Shown piece after piece: positions 51,151-61,278 of a stretch of DNA of 64,000 nt. The notes beneath the pieces were generated by a model, which ran no database searches, was not told the origin of the DNA, and saw only the letters and a program-made list of their open reading frames with translations. Numbering within the stretch: position 1 is the first letter of the stretch; each line of letters starts with the position of its first letter. The translations under genes and the position numbers were made by a program. The DNA is from Bryobacterales bacterium F-183 (GTDB taxonomy: Bacteria > Acidobacteriota > Terriglobia > Bryobacterales > Bryobacteraceae): the NCBI GenBank assembly GCA_016865505.2, contig AP025252.1, positions 4,920,137 to 4,984,136 on the forward strand, written 5' to 3'.

Positions 51151-53960
51151 AGGAGTTCCGCCACTGCCTCCGCGCAACGGCCACAGATTGTCGGAAACTG
51201 CGCATTGATTCCGACGTCAGCCATGTACTTCCAGCAGCGTTCGCACTTGACGTCGGTCGATTTCTCGACAGCAACTCGAAAATCCTCGCCCTTCTCAAGC
51301 GTCACCTTCGAGACTACGAAGAACGCCGGAAGTTCGGTCAGATACTCACGCAATAGTGGCTCAACGTCCGATCCCGCCGTGATCGTGATCGCCGCCTCAA
51401 GACCCGAACCGATGAGCTTGGCCTGGCGCGCTTCTTCCAGGCTCTTCATCACATCACCGCGAAGCGCCAATAGCCTATCCCACTTGGCAGCCTTATCTGC
51501 AAAGCCTGACGGTAGACCGGCGACCAGTTCGCCTTTGGCTGGGAACAGGTCCATGTGGACACTATCCGGAGCACCGGCGGGCTTGTGCATATAACTCCAC
51601 ACTTCTTCAGCCGTGAAAGCCAGCACCGGGGCGAGAAGGCGCGTCAGTGCGTAGTTGATTCGCCATACTGCCGTTTGCGCGCTACGGCGGCCGACATCGT
51701 TGCCCGGCCAGGTGTAGAGCCGGTCCTTAATCATGTCGAAGTACACTGAGCTCAAGTCGACCGTTGCAAAGTCGTACAAAGCTCGGTAGACCTTGTTGAA
51801 GGCGTACTCTTTGTAGTAGCCGCAGCACTGGTCGACGATGGTGTCGAGACGATACAGGATCCACTGGTCCACCTCAAACATCTGTTCGCCCGTCACCGAA
51901 TTTACGGCCGGGTCAAAGTCTCCTGTGGCACCCAGGGCGTAGCGGAACGTGTTGCGGAACTTGCGATACGCGTCAGAAAGCTGCTTTAGAATCGACTGGC
52001 CGAGGCGCACGTCTTCGTAGTACGCCACGGACGATACCCATAGGCGCAAGACTTCAGCGCCGTACTCTTTGATCACCGCTTCCGGCTCAACCGTGTTGCC
52101 CAGCGATTTCGACATCGCGCGGCCCTGCTCGTCGAGTGTCCACCCACTGGTGACGATCTCGCGATACGGTGATTCGCCCTTCAGACCCATGCCAATCAGC
52201 AGGGACGAATGGAACCACCCACGATACTGGTCGCCACCTTCCAGGTACATGTCGGACGGCCACTGCAGGTCGTTCTTTTCGTTCAGCACCGCCAGGTGTG
52301 ACGCGCCGGAGTCGAACCAAACATCCAGGATGTCAGTTTCTTTCTTAAAGCTATGGCTGCCGCACTTGGCGCATGTTAACGGACCATCCACCAACTCTTC
52401 GACCGTCATCGAATACCAGGCGTCCGCTGTGTGAACCTTGAATTTCTCGATCACGCGATCAAGAATTGCCTTCTCGGTAACGGTCGTCTCGCAGGTTTCG
52501 CAGTGGAACGCCACGATCGGTACGCCCCAAACACGCTGGCGCGAGATGCACCAGTCCGGCCGGGTCGCGATCATGTTCGAGATGCGCTCTTCACCCCATT
52601 CGGGATGCCAGCTCACCTTCTTGATCGCATCGAGCGTGCGCTGACGCAGATCGTTCTTTTCCATACCGATGAACCACTGCTCGGTAGCACGGAAGATGGT
52701 GGGCTTGTGACAACGCCAGCAATGCGGATAGCTATGCTCGATCTTCTCCTGACCAAGTAGCGCTTCCCTCTGTGCGAGGATGTCGATCACGATCGGATTG
52801 GCAGCCCAGACGCTCTTACCCAGCAGTTCTTCCGGCAGTTGCCCGTCCGCACCTTCTGCTTGGAACAAGCGACCGCCCGCGTCGACAGGACAATACGTCG
52901 CGATGCCGTACTGCTGCCCGACAACGTAGTCTTCCTGCCCATGCCCTGGCGCCGTATGGACGGCACCAACGCCGGCCTCAAGCGTCACATGGTCGCCGAG
53001 GATACCGCGGGAGTCCCGCTCCAGGAAGGGATGATCAAACACCGTACCTTCCATCTGCGCACCGCGAAACGTTGCGACCACGGGAAGGTCAACCGGCCAT
53101 CCAAGCTTGGCCGCTGTTTGGTGGACCAACTCGGAAGCGATGATGTACACGTCGCCGTTCACGTCCACCGCGGAATAGTCGTAACGCGGATGGAAGCTGA
53201 TGGCCATATTCGCCGGCATCGTCCACGGTGTGGTGGTCCAGATCACGCCGTAAACCTTGCGGCCCTTTAACTCCGGCGCAATGTTCTCAGGAGGCGTCTG
53301 CAGCGCAAAGCGAACCCAGATCGACGAGCTGGAGTGATTTTCATATTCGACCTCGGCCTCTGCCAGCGCAGTCCGGCAGTTCATGCACCAGTTGACCGGC
53401 TTCAGTCCTTTGTAGACGTAGCCTTTGTCGAGGAAGTCCACAAACGCCTGCGCAATCACCGACTCGTACTCGGCGGACATCGTCGAATAGTAGTCATTCC
53501 AACGGCCAAATACGCCAAGGCGGATGAAGTCTTTACGCTGCAGGTCCACGAACTTGTCCGCATACTTGCGACACTCCGCGCGGATCTGCGCTTGCGTCAT
53601 CGACGCTTTCTTGGAACCCAGCAGCGAATCGACCTTGATCTCGATGGGCAGCCCATGGCAATCCCAGCCCGGGATGTACGGCGAATCGTAGCCCGCCATG
53701 GTCTTCGACTTGATGATGAAATCCTTCAGAATTTTGTTGAATGCATGTCCCAGGTGAATGTTGCCGTTGGCGTACGGCGGACCGTCGTGCAGGACGTAGC
53801 GCGGGCGTCCGGCGCCGGTTTCGCGGAGCTTCTGGTAAAGGTCGATGCTTTCCCAGCGCGCGAGCGTTTTCGGCTCGTTCTGGGGTAGGTTCGCCTTCAT
53901 GGGGAAGTCCGTCTGGGGAAGCCGGACGGTCTTCTTCAGTTCAACTTTCGGGGATTCCAT
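51147..53960 (-). CDS. ileS: Isoleucyl-tRNA synthetase
   Basis: This class I synthetase of about 937 residues shows DGPPYANGNIHLGHAFNKILKDFI (HIGH-type motif), the editing domain TTTPWTMPANMAISFHP, KMSKS as AMSKSLGNTVEPE and a C-terminal zinc finger with CERCWKYMADV and CGRCAEAV. ATG at 53960 is preferred because GGGGATA lies 8 bases upstream and MESPKVELKKTVRLPQTDFPMKANLPQNEP is the usual head; TTG at 53984 would be longer. It heads the ileS-lspA-lgt unit, a common order. Confidence 0.97.
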   Translation of the reverse strand: MESPKVELKKTVRLPQTDFPMKANLPQNEPKTLARWESIDLYQKLRETGAGRPRYVLHDGPPYANGNIHLGHAFNKILKDFIIKSKTMAGYDSPYIPGWDCHGLPIEIKVDSLLGSKKASMTQAQIRAECRKYADKFVDLQRKDFIRLGVFGRWNDYYSTMSAEYESVIAQAFVDFLDKGYVYKGLKPVNWCMNCRTALAEAEVEYENHSSSSIWVRFALQTPPENIAPELKGRKVYGVIWTTTPWTMPANMAISFHPRYDYSAVDVNGDVYIIASELVHQTAAKLGWPVDLPVVATFRGAQMEGTVFDHPFLERDSRGILGDHVTLEAGVGAVHTAPGHGQEDYVVGQQYGIATYCPVDAGGRLFQAEGADGQLPEELLGKSVWAANPIVIDILAQREALLGQEKIEHSYPHCWRCHKPTIFRATEQWFIGMEKNDLRQRTLDAIKKVSWHPEWGEERISNMIATRPDWCISRQRVWGVPIVAFHCETCETTVTEKAILDRVIEKFKVHTADAWYSMTVEELVDGPLTCAKCGSHSFKKETDILDVWFDSGASHLAVLNEKNDLQWPSDMYLEGGDQYRGWFHSSLLIGMGLKGESPYREIVTSGWTLDEQGRAMSKSLGNTVEPEAVIKEYGAEVLRLWVSSVAYYEDVRLGQSILKQLSDAYRKFRNTFRYALGATGDFDPAVNSVTGEQMFEVDQWILYRLDTIVDQCCGYYKEYAFNKVYRALYDFATVDLSSVYFDMIKDRLYTWPGNDVGRRSAQTAVWRINYALTRLLAPVLAFTAEEVWSYMHKPAGAPDSVHMDLFPAKGELVAGLPSGFADKAAKWDRLLALRGDVMKSLEEARQAKLIGSGLEAAITITAGSDVEPLLREYLTELPAFFVVSKVTLEKGEDFRVAVEKSTDVKCERCWKYMADVGINAQFPTICGRCAEAVAELL

Positions 53961-53989
53961 CGGAATGTATCCCCATGGTAACAATCACT

Positions 53990-54823
53990 CTACGAAGTGG
54001 GCGAAACGACAAGGATGCGCACAGTGCCATCCGGAGCCACAGCAGCACGTCCGGGTGCCGGTCCAGAGCAGTAGAAAGAGTCCGCTCCCAGCCCAGAAAC
54101 GGATACCGCCTGGGGATACTTGTGACCGGCGATACCAATAGGAATGGCGTATTCTTTGACAACGGCCGGCAGGCGGGATGCCAGATCTTTTGCCTGTTGA
54201 TCGGCCAGGCAGTAGCCGCCCGGCAACTCCGCGATCTTAGTGACTAGGCGGAAAGCCGGCCGAGCCATGTAGTGAAAGGTCACTTGCTTGCCGCGGACTG
54301 CAACGCGCACAGTACGCTGCACCGACCACTGGGCCAGCGGATTCTCGCCTTCCCCAACGGCAGCGACCCTCCGGAGCGCATTCAACTGCTCCGGTGGAGC
54401 TACGATCACCGGAGGCTCGGAGTCAGCAACCAAAAGCGGATCTAACTTGTATTGCTTGAGGATCAGGGTGATGTCGCGAGCAGGCTTTGTGGCCGTGACG
54501 TACGCTCGCAGCTCTTCCCGAATCGGGATAGCGGCGCCGGTGGCATCCGTCACCCTTAGCTCGGGGAAATGGCGCGATGGATACGGCTCACCCTCTCCCA
54601 GCCATTCCAATTTCGGCGTAGTGAAATGCAGAAAAGTGCCAGGGTTCGCGGCTGAAAGCTGTAACTGCACCGCCACCTGACTGGCGTCGAAGCGAACCGA
54701 GGACGCGTTGACCTGAATCGAAGATGACGTCGAGTACCACGGCGGCAGTGGAACTCCGCCGCTACTGTCATCGGCGTACAACGCAACGCCAAAGACGGCC
54801 CAAGCTCCCAAGAACCGGATCAT
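53990..54823 (-). CDS. Exported protein of unknown function
   Basis: This 277-residue protein has a signal peptide (MIRFLGAWAVFGVALYA). A beta-rich region (SIQVNASSVRFDASQVAVQLQLSAANPGTF) and a later YCLADQQAKDLASRLPAVVKEYAIPIGIAGHKYP are seen, with no motif I recognise. It overlaps the end of the NlpC/P60 gene by one base (TGATG), which suggests a joint envelope role. I cannot assign a function. Confidence 0.7.
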   Translation of the reverse strand: MIRFLGAWAVFGVALYADDSSGGVPLPPWYSTSSSIQVNASSVRFDASQVAVQLQLSAANPGTFLHFTTPKLEWLGEGEPYPSRHFPELRVTDATGAAIPIREELRAYVTATKPARDITLILKQYKLDPLLVADSEPPVIVAPPEQLNALRRVAAVGEGENPLAQWSVQRTVRVAVRGKQVTFHYMARPAFRLVTKIAELPGGYCLADQQAKDLASRLPAVVKEYAIPIGIAGHKYPQAVSVSGLGADSFYCSGPAPGRAAVAPDGTVRILVVSPTS

Positions 54824-55299
54824 CAGTTCGAGACCTGATAGCGGTACAGCGTGGGCTTGTCCTTACGGAAGTATTCGATCTTTCCAGGACCATACGGCGG
54901 GCCGCCATTCGGGTTACTTGCGGTCCACATGTCGTTCATCTGCTTATAAGGCTGGCCACTCTTGTTTACGCGTGGCGTCGTCGCGTTCGCCGAATCGTCG
55001 GCAAAAGAGGTGTAGATTGCCATATGACCTGGCCACCACAAGACATCACCCTCCTGCTTGGGATCGGCGGGTTCCATCTTGCGAAACTTCCCGCTCTTGA
55101 CCGCATAGTCTGGAAAGTTCACCGTCATTTGGTATTCGTACGGGAAACCGGCTGCCTGGTAGATCTTGAATGTCGTACCAGAGCAATCCCCCTTAACTCC
55201 CTTTTCGGAGTTTCCGCCTACCAGCATGTAGGGCGTCCCCTTCCAAGTCTTAGCTTCTGCGACGATTAGCTTACCTTGCTCAAGAGAAATGTCTGGCAT
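54823..55299 (-). CDS. NlpC/P60-type cysteine peptidase, cell-wall linked
   Basis: This 158-residue protein has the NlpC/P60 catalytic set: KTWKGTPYMLVGGNSEKGVKGDCSGTTFKIY (Cys in GDCSG), EGDVLWWPGHMAIYT (His in GHMAIY) and a downstream polar residue. The family cuts gamma-D-glutamyl-diaminopimelate links in peptidoglycan, though some members are effectors. No signal peptide is seen, which is unusual for a wall enzyme: it may be exported another way or act inside the cell. Divergent from the sulfatase gene. Confidence 0.82.
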   Translation of the reverse strand: MPDISLEQGKLIVAEAKTWKGTPYMLVGGNSEKGVKGDCSGTTFKIYQAAGFPYEYQMTVNFPDYAVKSGKFRKMEPADPKQEGDVLWWPGHMAIYTSFADDSANATTPRVNKSGQPYKQMNDMWTASNPNGGPPYGPGKIEYFRKDKPTLYRYQVSN

Positions 55300-55376
55300 A
55301 GCTGGTCCTGTAACATTCTGATGCGCAGTCCGAACGAAAAGTGGATCATTTCTGCGCGTGATAACGTGAAGTGCTT

Positions 55377-57233
55377 ATGGCACTCGATCGCCGGACCTTT
55401 TTGACACTGACCAGCGCCGCAGTATCCGCCGGATCCGTAGGCTTGGCGCAGTCAGGCACCGAGAGCCGTCCGAACATCCTCTGGATCACTTGCGAGGACA
55501 TGTCGCCTAACCTCGGATGCTACGGAGACAAGTTCGCCGACAGCCCCACCATCGACGCGCTTGCCACGCGCAGTCTGCGCTATCGCACCTGCTGGTCGAA
55601 TGCTCCGGTATGTGCCCCTGCCAGAACCACCATCATTTCCGGAATGTACCCGCCGTCTACCGGCTCCGAGCACATGCGCAGCGAAACCAAACTGGCGCCC
55701 GGACAGAAGATGTTCCCGCAGATCCTGAGGGAACAAGCGGGTTACTACACTTCCAATAACTCCAAAGAGGACTACAACATCGTTCACACCGGCAAGGTGT
55801 GGGACGAGAGTTCCAACAAGGCGCATTTCCGCAATCGCCCGTCGAAGGACCAGCCGTTCTTTAGCGTTTTCAACTTCGTGATCACGCATGAGAGCCAGAT
55901 CCGAAAGACTCCGCACCAACTGCAGCACGACCTGCGTGAGGTTCGTATCCCGGCCTTCTATCCGGACACCCCAGAAGTCCGGCACGACTGGGCACAGTAC
56001 TACGACAACATCAAGACCATGGATGGCATGGTGAAAAGCGTACTCGATCAATTGGCCGCCGACGGCTTAGCCGATTCCACGATCGTCTTTTTCTATTCGG
56101 ACCACGGCGCAGGTATGCCGCGATTCAAGCGCTGGCCTTACGACTCCGGTCTGCACGTACCGTTCATGGTCCATTTCCCGGAGAAGTTCCGCCATCTTGC
56201 CCCCAAAGACTATCGTCCGGGCGGTTGGACCGAACGCAAGATCAGCTTTGTCGATCTCGCGCCCACTGTCCTCAGCTTGGCGGGCCTCAGCAAAGAGCCT
56301 TATCACCAAGGCATCGCATTTCTGGGCACAAAGACGGAGCCAGCAGCGTCGTACCTGTTTGGGTTTCGAGGCCGGATGGACGAGCGAATCGACATGGTTC
56401 GCAGTGTGCGGGATGACCGTTACGTGTACATACGAAACTTCATGCCACATCGCGTTTACGGCCAACACTTGAGCTACATGTTCGAAATGCCGACGGTACG
56501 AAAGTGGAAGGAGCTCTACGACGCAGGCAAGCTTAACGCCGCGCAGAGTGCCTTCTGGAAGACCAAGCCAGCCGAGGAGCTGTACGATCTCCAGTCCGAC
56601 CCCGATGAGGTACAAAACCTCGCCGCCAGTCCGACTGCCGGGCATAAGCGCATCCTGGAGCGTTTGCGCGGGCAGTTGATGGCCAAGGCGCTGGAGATTC
56701 GCGACATCGGTTTTTTGCCGGAAGCGGAGATGCACCAGCGCAGCAAGTCCGACGCGCCGTACTCGATGGGGCACGATGCCGCGCGGTACGACGCGAAGGC
56801 AGTCCAGAACGCCGCGTTTCACTCGGAAGCAGCGACGTTGACCGACGCGGATGCCGCCGTACGATACTGGGCGGCTACAGGCTTCTTGATTCGTGGTGAG
56901 GGTGCGGTGAAAGCCAACTTGCAAGCGCTTCGCAAGGCGTTGTCCGATGCCAGTGCAAACGTGCGGATTGTGGCTGCGGAATGTCTGGCGCGCTATAGCG
57001 GCGGCGACGATGCCAGAGAGGCGATTGAGTTGTTGCTCCGGGAAGCCAACTGCGAGGTTACGTCGAACTACGTGGCTACTGCAGCCTTGAACGCATTGAG
57101 CGAGATCGGGCTCGACAAGCTGAAGCCCTATCGAGACCGGATCGTCGCACTGCCAAAGGACAACCGGAACGAGGCAACACGGGCACAAGGCTACGTTCCT
57201 AGGCTGCTCGAATACTTGCAGACGCGAATGTAA
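55377..57233 (+). CDS. Tat-exported type I sulfatase
   Basis: This sulfatase of about 618 residues has a Tat signal (ALDRRTFLTLTSAAVSAGSVGLA), RPNILWITCEDMSPNLGCYG and the formylglycine site VCAPARTTIISGMYPP (C79 in CxPxR, to be modified by an FGE enzyme). FYSDHGAGMPRFKRWPYDSGLHVPFMVHFP and DLYDLQSDPDEVQNLA follow as in arylsulfatases. The C-terminal ~100 residues look like HEAT-type helices (AVRYWAATGFLIRG, ASANVRIVAAECLARY). Substrate is probably a sulfated polysaccharide, not shown. ATG 55377 is preferred over GTG 55371. Confidence 0.92.
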   Translation: MALDRRTFLTLTSAAVSAGSVGLAQSGTESRPNILWITCEDMSPNLGCYGDKFADSPTIDALATRSLRYRTCWSNAPVCAPARTTIISGMYPPSTGSEHMRSETKLAPGQKMFPQILREQAGYYTSNNSKEDYNIVHTGKVWDESSNKAHFRNRPSKDQPFFSVFNFVITHESQIRKTPHQLQHDLREVRIPAFYPDTPEVRHDWAQYYDNIKTMDGMVKSVLDQLAADGLADSTIVFFYSDHGAGMPRFKRWPYDSGLHVPFMVHFPEKFRHLAPKDYRPGGWTERKISFVDLAPTVLSLAGLSKEPYHQGIAFLGTKTEPAASYLFGFRGRMDERIDMVRSVRDDRYVYIRNFMPHRVYGQHLSYMFEMPTVRKWKELYDAGKLNAAQSAFWKTKPAEELYDLQSDPDEVQNLAASPTAGHKRILERLRGQLMAKALEIRDIGFLPEAEMHQRSKSDAPYSMGHDAARYDAKAVQNAAFHSEAATLTDADAAVRYWAATGFLIRGEGAVKANLQALRKALSDASANVRIVAAECLARYSGGDDAREAIELLLREANCEVTSNYVATAALNALSEIGLDKLKPYRDRIVALPKDNRNEATRAQGYVPRLLEYLQTRM

Positions 57234-57277
57234 TGTCTGGGTGGTAGAATTGCGGACCAGCAAGGGGTCCCCAAATA

Positions 57278-59440
57278 TTGTCAACTTCAGACGCGCCGGC
57301 CAACGCCAGCGCAAAGGCGCCGAAGTTCTACGGATTAATTCAGCTAGTTCTGCTGTTGAGTCTGCTTCCTTCGATGTACTCCTACGCGTTGTACGGGTGG
57401 AAAGCAATCACCGTCACGCCGTACCACTTTCAACCGGACCTCACGAACAAAGTCTGGATCTTTCCAGATTCGCTTAACCGGCAAGGCACTTTCTTCTACC
57501 GCAAAATGGAGGAGACTCGCCTTGAGGCGGTGCAGCGTCCGTTTGTTATGAACGCGGCGGCAACTCCGGAAGGGGCTGGGCGAGGCTTATACGACTACCT
57601 GCTGTTTTTGAGCGGAATTGCGATTGTCCTGTGGCTCTACGCGCTTGTTACGAGACAGCTTCGGGAAGCGTTCTGGCGGCTCTTGTTCGGATTGGCGGTT
57701 CCCAACGTGGCTATTGTCATGATCGGATACTTCCTGGCCACGAAAACTAGGCTACCGCCTGAAATTGTACTTTCGCTGGCGCCTAAGGTCGCTATGTTCT
57801 GGTTCGCCGCGCGAGGACGGTTCCTGTCGCGATCCACGCTCCTATTCGCCACGCCGCTGGTGGCAGTGATGATTGCGGCTCCACCGTCATCCAGTTGGGT
57901 TCTGGAAGTAGTGCTTCCCCTGGTTGTGTTTGTCCTGGCGGTTCTCTTGCTGCGGCTCTTGATCTGGACGGCGAACGAGAATCTGTACTTCCTTCGCCAA
58001 CTGGGGTGGACAGCCAATCTCCGAAACCTCGCACATGCCTTGCTGTTGTGGCTTCCGATGCTAGCGCTGTGTTTGCCGTACTTCATCGCCAAACACGAAA
58101 TCGAAGCGGCACTGGAGGAAAAACTGAATAAGGACCCGGCGGCGGCGCTGGTTCAACGGGCCGCGACCACTCGCGGGCTACCCGACTCGATCCATGGTGC
58201 GCGCCCCATCGTAATGATGATGGCGGCCACGGGATACTGGAGCGGGGTCGACAAGATCAAAAACGTGGCGGCGAACCAGCAGCGTGCGATCGCTGAATTG
58301 CGCGCCAGGAGGTTCGAGGGCTTGGTGATGGCGGAGTTCGACAGTGCCATGCCGAAGGAACTCAAGTTCCCGGACGTCGACGCCAGCGGTTTTTGGGGGC
58401 CCGCCAAGAGGGCTGGTTCGGAGGCGGCGGAGGTGTCTGTGGACTTCGCCTATAGCGGAATTCGCGAGAGTCTGGAAAAGCGTGTGCGGGCCCGTGCACA
58501 ACAAGCCCAGGTCACATTCGACCGAGGATTGAATGCGACCTCGCAGTTCGTTGCGGAAGTGGAGCGCGACATCGTGAATATGCTGTTTGAGGCCAGCAAA
58601 GCCACCCAGGCCAGCATCTGGTCGATCTTCTCGTATCTCAGTGCGGCGCATTCGTTGGCCCTTTTGTTGTTCGCCTTCATTTGCGTAAAGAGCTTTCTGT
58701 ACGTTTTCTCAAGGGTGGCCTTCCACGGATCCTGCGGCTCCTTCCTCACGCTTGGGAAAGTGGATGAGTCGTACAAACCTGCAGAAGACGCACAGATTGA
58801 GCAGCATCAGGGACGGCTGATTGTGCGTCCGCCGAGCCCTACCGTCTTCTACGTATCGCGCAAATTTCAGGGTGTAGGAAGACCTCCCAAACTAGCGATT
58901 CCCCAGCCACTACGCGCGCCGATCGCACGAATCCTGCATCGCGCGACCGCAATGAACAAGGTTGTGTTTGCTGACGGGAGCAGCCCGGTAAGCTACACCG
59001 CTAAGCCAGGCTCCCAGTTCGTGGTGTGGCACCTTCGGCCGGATGAAGAGGTGGTCTTTGACTTCCACCATTTCGTGGCGATGGAAGAAGGCGTCAAGAT
59101 ATCGACGCTCATCAGCGTTCGGCTGTCGACGTTGTTGCTGGGCCGGTTTATCTTCTCGACGGCGACCGGACCGGGACAACTGATCTTGCTAACGGAGGGG
59201 CGCGCCGATATCACGGGCCGCGACGGATCAGGCGACAGCCTCCCGCCCGACCGCCTTGTCTGCATGCATCGGGATGCGCGGCTGAATGTCGACAGCGAAC
59301 TGGGCCTGGTCGATATCTACTTCAGCGATGCGTACGTCAAGGCCACTGGCGGCGGCCAGGTTCTGGTCGATGTCGATCGGCAAATGGGAGCATCAAGCGG
59401 GCTAGGCCGATTCATCCGCCACTTCATCTGGCCCGGATGA
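57278..59440 (+). CDS. Large membrane protein with AIM24-like C-terminal domain
   Basis: This 720-residue protein has an N-terminal helix (FYGLIQLVLLLSLLPSMYSYALYG), a cluster of about seven membrane helices between 100 and 275, a periplasmic or cytoplasmic helix-rich domain (about 290-440), another helix (LSAAHSLALLLFAFICVKSFLYV) and a C-terminal beta-rich domain with VVWHLRPDEEVVFDFHHFVAMEEGVKIS and GRFIFSTATGPGQLILLTEGRADI, like the AIM24/DUF124 fold. Start is TTG at 57278 with AAGGGG upstream and a TAGAAT -10-like box at 57245-57250. Its 3' end overlaps the convergent gene by 39 bases. Function is unknown. Confidence 0.7.
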   Translation: MSTSDAPANASAKAPKFYGLIQLVLLLSLLPSMYSYALYGWKAITVTPYHFQPDLTNKVWIFPDSLNRQGTFFYRKMEETRLEAVQRPFVMNAAATPEGAGRGLYDYLLFLSGIAIVLWLYALVTRQLREAFWRLLFGLAVPNVAIVMIGYFLATKTRLPPEIVLSLAPKVAMFWFAARGRFLSRSTLLFATPLVAVMIAAPPSSSWVLEVVLPLVVFVLAVLLLRLLIWTANENLYFLRQLGWTANLRNLAHALLLWLPMLALCLPYFIAKHEIEAALEEKLNKDPAAALVQRAATTRGLPDSIHGARPIVMMMAATGYWSGVDKIKNVAANQQRAIAELRARRFEGLVMAEFDSAMPKELKFPDVDASGFWGPAKRAGSEAAEVSVDFAYSGIRESLEKRVRARAQQAQVTFDRGLNATSQFVAEVERDIVNMLFEASKATQASIWSIFSYLSAAHSLALLLFAFICVKSFLYVFSRVAFHGSCGSFLTLGKVDESYKPAEDAQIEQHQGRLIVRPPSPTVFYVSRKFQGVGRPPKLAIPQPLRAPIARILHRATAMNKVVFADGSSPVSYTAKPGSQFVVWHLRPDEEVVFDFHHFVAMEEGVKISTLISVRLSTLLLGRFIFSTATGPGQLILLTEGRADITGRDGSGDSLPPDRLVCMHRDARLNVDSELGLVDIYFSDAYVKATGGGQVLVDVDRQMGASSGLGRFIRHFIWPG

Positions 59441-60121
59441 GGACGCGTTGTCGTCGTCGGCGTCATCGTCATCATTTTCCGAATCGCTGACAATCCAATC
59501 TGAAGGAAGGATGTCTAGCGTAAAGGTGAGGCCCGCGGCAGGTGTCCTGGGCGCACGGTAGGGAACGCTCCCTACCGCATCCTGTGTCACTTCGCCGATA
59601 TTGCCCCGCCAGTCGATTCCGAAGTTCACGCTACCGGATTGCTGCTGGTAGACCCACGTGTTTTGCAAGGGTACATGAGGTAGTTCATGCTTCAATCGCT
59701 CGAGAAAAGGCTCGACGCTGGTTGTGTGATCTGCGAGTACGAGGACACAATGAAAACTCCCATCAGGCGAAGCGGGAAAGTCTTCTCCGATGGCGGACCA
59801 GTCCACTTTGGTATCTGCAATCCCGCCTGTCATGTGGGTGAAAGAGATGCGAAAACGATCGTCAGTCTTGTGCACGATCAGCAGCGCAACACAGGCGCTG
59901 AGGTGCCGGGTCCACAGACCTGTCTTCTCTTCGGTGAGTTCGGCGTGAAACTGCTCGCCCATCTCCACTTCAATGGCGGCATTCAGATCGAGCGATACCC
60001 AGATTGCGTCGCCAGCCGTCGCCGCCGGGTCCCCATCGAGCAGATTCCAACGGCCTCCCGTATCGGTCCATCTGTTCGGACCGACAAGATACCTTCGCGA
60101 TATGGTGTTTGCAGCAAACAT
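59402..60121 (-). CDS. Hypothetical protein with acidic tail
   Basis: This 239-residue protein reads FAANTISRRYLVGPNRWTDTGGRWNLLDGDPAATAG and WVSLDLNAAIEVEMGEQF, with many aromatic strands and a very acidic end (SDSENDDDDADDDNASSSGPDE). No signal peptide or membrane helix is visible and I do not recognise the family. It lies 15 bases behind the zinc-ribbon gene (60137-61267), probably one unit, and its tail region is antisense to the end of the membrane protein gene. Confidence 0.65.
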   Translation of the reverse strand: MFAANTISRRYLVGPNRWTDTGGRWNLLDGDPAATAGDAIWVSLDLNAAIEVEMGEQFHAELTEEKTGLWTRHLSACVALLIVHKTDDRFRISFTHMTGGIADTKVDWSAIGEDFPASPDGSFHCVLVLADHTTSVEPFLERLKHELPHVPLQNTWVYQQQSGSVNFGIDWRGNIGEVTQDAVGSVPYRAPRTPAAGLTFTLDILPSDWIVSDSENDDDDADDDNASSSGPDEVADESA

Positions 60122-60136
60122 GCCTGATCCCCTTCT

Positions 60137-61267
60137 CTAGCGGTCCCGAGCAAGCATCGCAAGAACCAGGATGATCGCAACCACGGCAAGTACAGCCAGG
60201 GCGATCTTGGCAAAGCTGTATGGCCGTTCGCCCTGCACCTCTCCGGTTCGCCCATTTACGATCACTTGAAAGACGCGCCCTTGAAAGCGGTAGGCGCCAA
60301 TCCAAACCGGAAGCAGAACATGCTTAAAGGTCACGTCAAAGTAGTTGACCTCGCGTGTCCCGATTTGCTGTTCGTCACCTCCGATATCGCGCCGGATCGT
60401 ACCGTCGATGACGGGCGCCATAAGCTCGGTCGCGACCTGAAAGCCTTCGTTCAGCTCGATCTGGTAACGTTGCGCCTTGAACCCCGCCAAAAACGCCGGT
60501 TCGTATGGCACTAGATTCTCAAGGTCCCAAGGGTCGCAATCGCGCACCTTATCGCGCTGTACCGATCTCGATGCGCAGATGAGAACGTCGTTGAAATTGT
60601 TTTCTACTTTTCCCGAGCAAGGACTCCAACGGGTATGCCGCACCTGGCGTTGCCGCTGCACCTGACGTCCCTGCGCATCCGCCTCCAAGAAGTACTCAGT
60701 TGTGTAGTAGTAGTCGCCGCGACGGCCGTGATACGCAGTCAAAGTCGTTGCGTCGTACGTGAAGAACGGCAGGTACACCCCATTCACTGCGTCCTGCTGC
60801 GCAAGTCGCTGCAATCCGCTCGGCGCAAACCAAAGCGATCCAAGCCACTCCTGCACGAGTGAAGTCGCGTGCGTTTTCTGGACATGAAATGGAAGCAGCG
60901 CGGCCGGTGCGAGATGCGCGTCTGCGGACTTGGGTTGGGCCACAATCGCCGAGGCGCAGAAGGGACAAGCGCCTGCGACCTCTGGCGGCTGAAACTCGAC
61001 AATAGCGCCGCAACCGCCACAAGTAACTTGCAACGCATCTTCGGCGATCTTGGCGTTGTCGCGGTCGGTGGTACGGAACGCGCCGGCAAACGGGATCTCA
61101 ACTACGGCGCCGGTTGTTTCGACCGGCTTGGTTCCACCACAGGCGGGACACTTCAGCGCGCCGGTAGCAGGGTCAAACGCCATATCGGCACCACAGTTCG
61201 CACAGGGAAACTGGTGAGGCTTAGTGGAGGTCGGGGGCGCCTGAGGCGGCGGTGTCGAAGAACCCAT
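60137..61267 (-). CDS. Double zinc-ribbon membrane-anchored protein
   Basis: This 376-residue protein has two zinc ribbons: FPCANCGADMAFDPATGALKCPACGG (20-50) and TCGGCGAIVEFQPPEVAGACPFCASAIV (82-110). A beta-rich body then holds VNGVYLPFFTYDATTLTAYHGRRGDYYYTTEY and YFDVTFKHVLLPVWIGAYRFQGRVFQVIVNGRTGEVQGERPYS, followed by one C-terminal membrane helix. This is a known but unassigned family, often named TFIIB-type zinc-ribbon protein or helicase-like in databases; no helicase motifs are present. Such genes often neighbour SPFH or TPM-type membrane proteins. Confidence 0.78.
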   Translation of the reverse strand: MGSSTPPPQAPPTSTKPHQFPCANCGADMAFDPATGALKCPACGGTKPVETTGAVVEIPFAGAFRTTDRDNAKIAEDALQVTCGGCGAIVEFQPPEVAGACPFCASAIVAQPKSADAHLAPAALLPFHVQKTHATSLVQEWLGSLWFAPSGLQRLAQQDAVNGVYLPFFTYDATTLTAYHGRRGDYYYTTEYFLEADAQGRQVQRQRQVRHTRWSPCSGKVENNFNDVLICASRSVQRDKVRDCDPWDLENLVPYEPAFLAGFKAQRYQIELNEGFQVATELMAPVIDGTIRRDIGGDEQQIGTREVNYFDVTFKHVLLPVWIGAYRFQGRVFQVIVNGRTGEVQGERPYSFAKIALAVLAVVAIILVLAMLARDR

Positions 61268-61278
61268 TCCTCTCTAGA

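Noticed and set aside
56067-57407. A 446-codon open frame on the minus strand
   Set aside because: It is antisense to the sulfatase and runs past its end into the next gene. Composition is that of a shadow.
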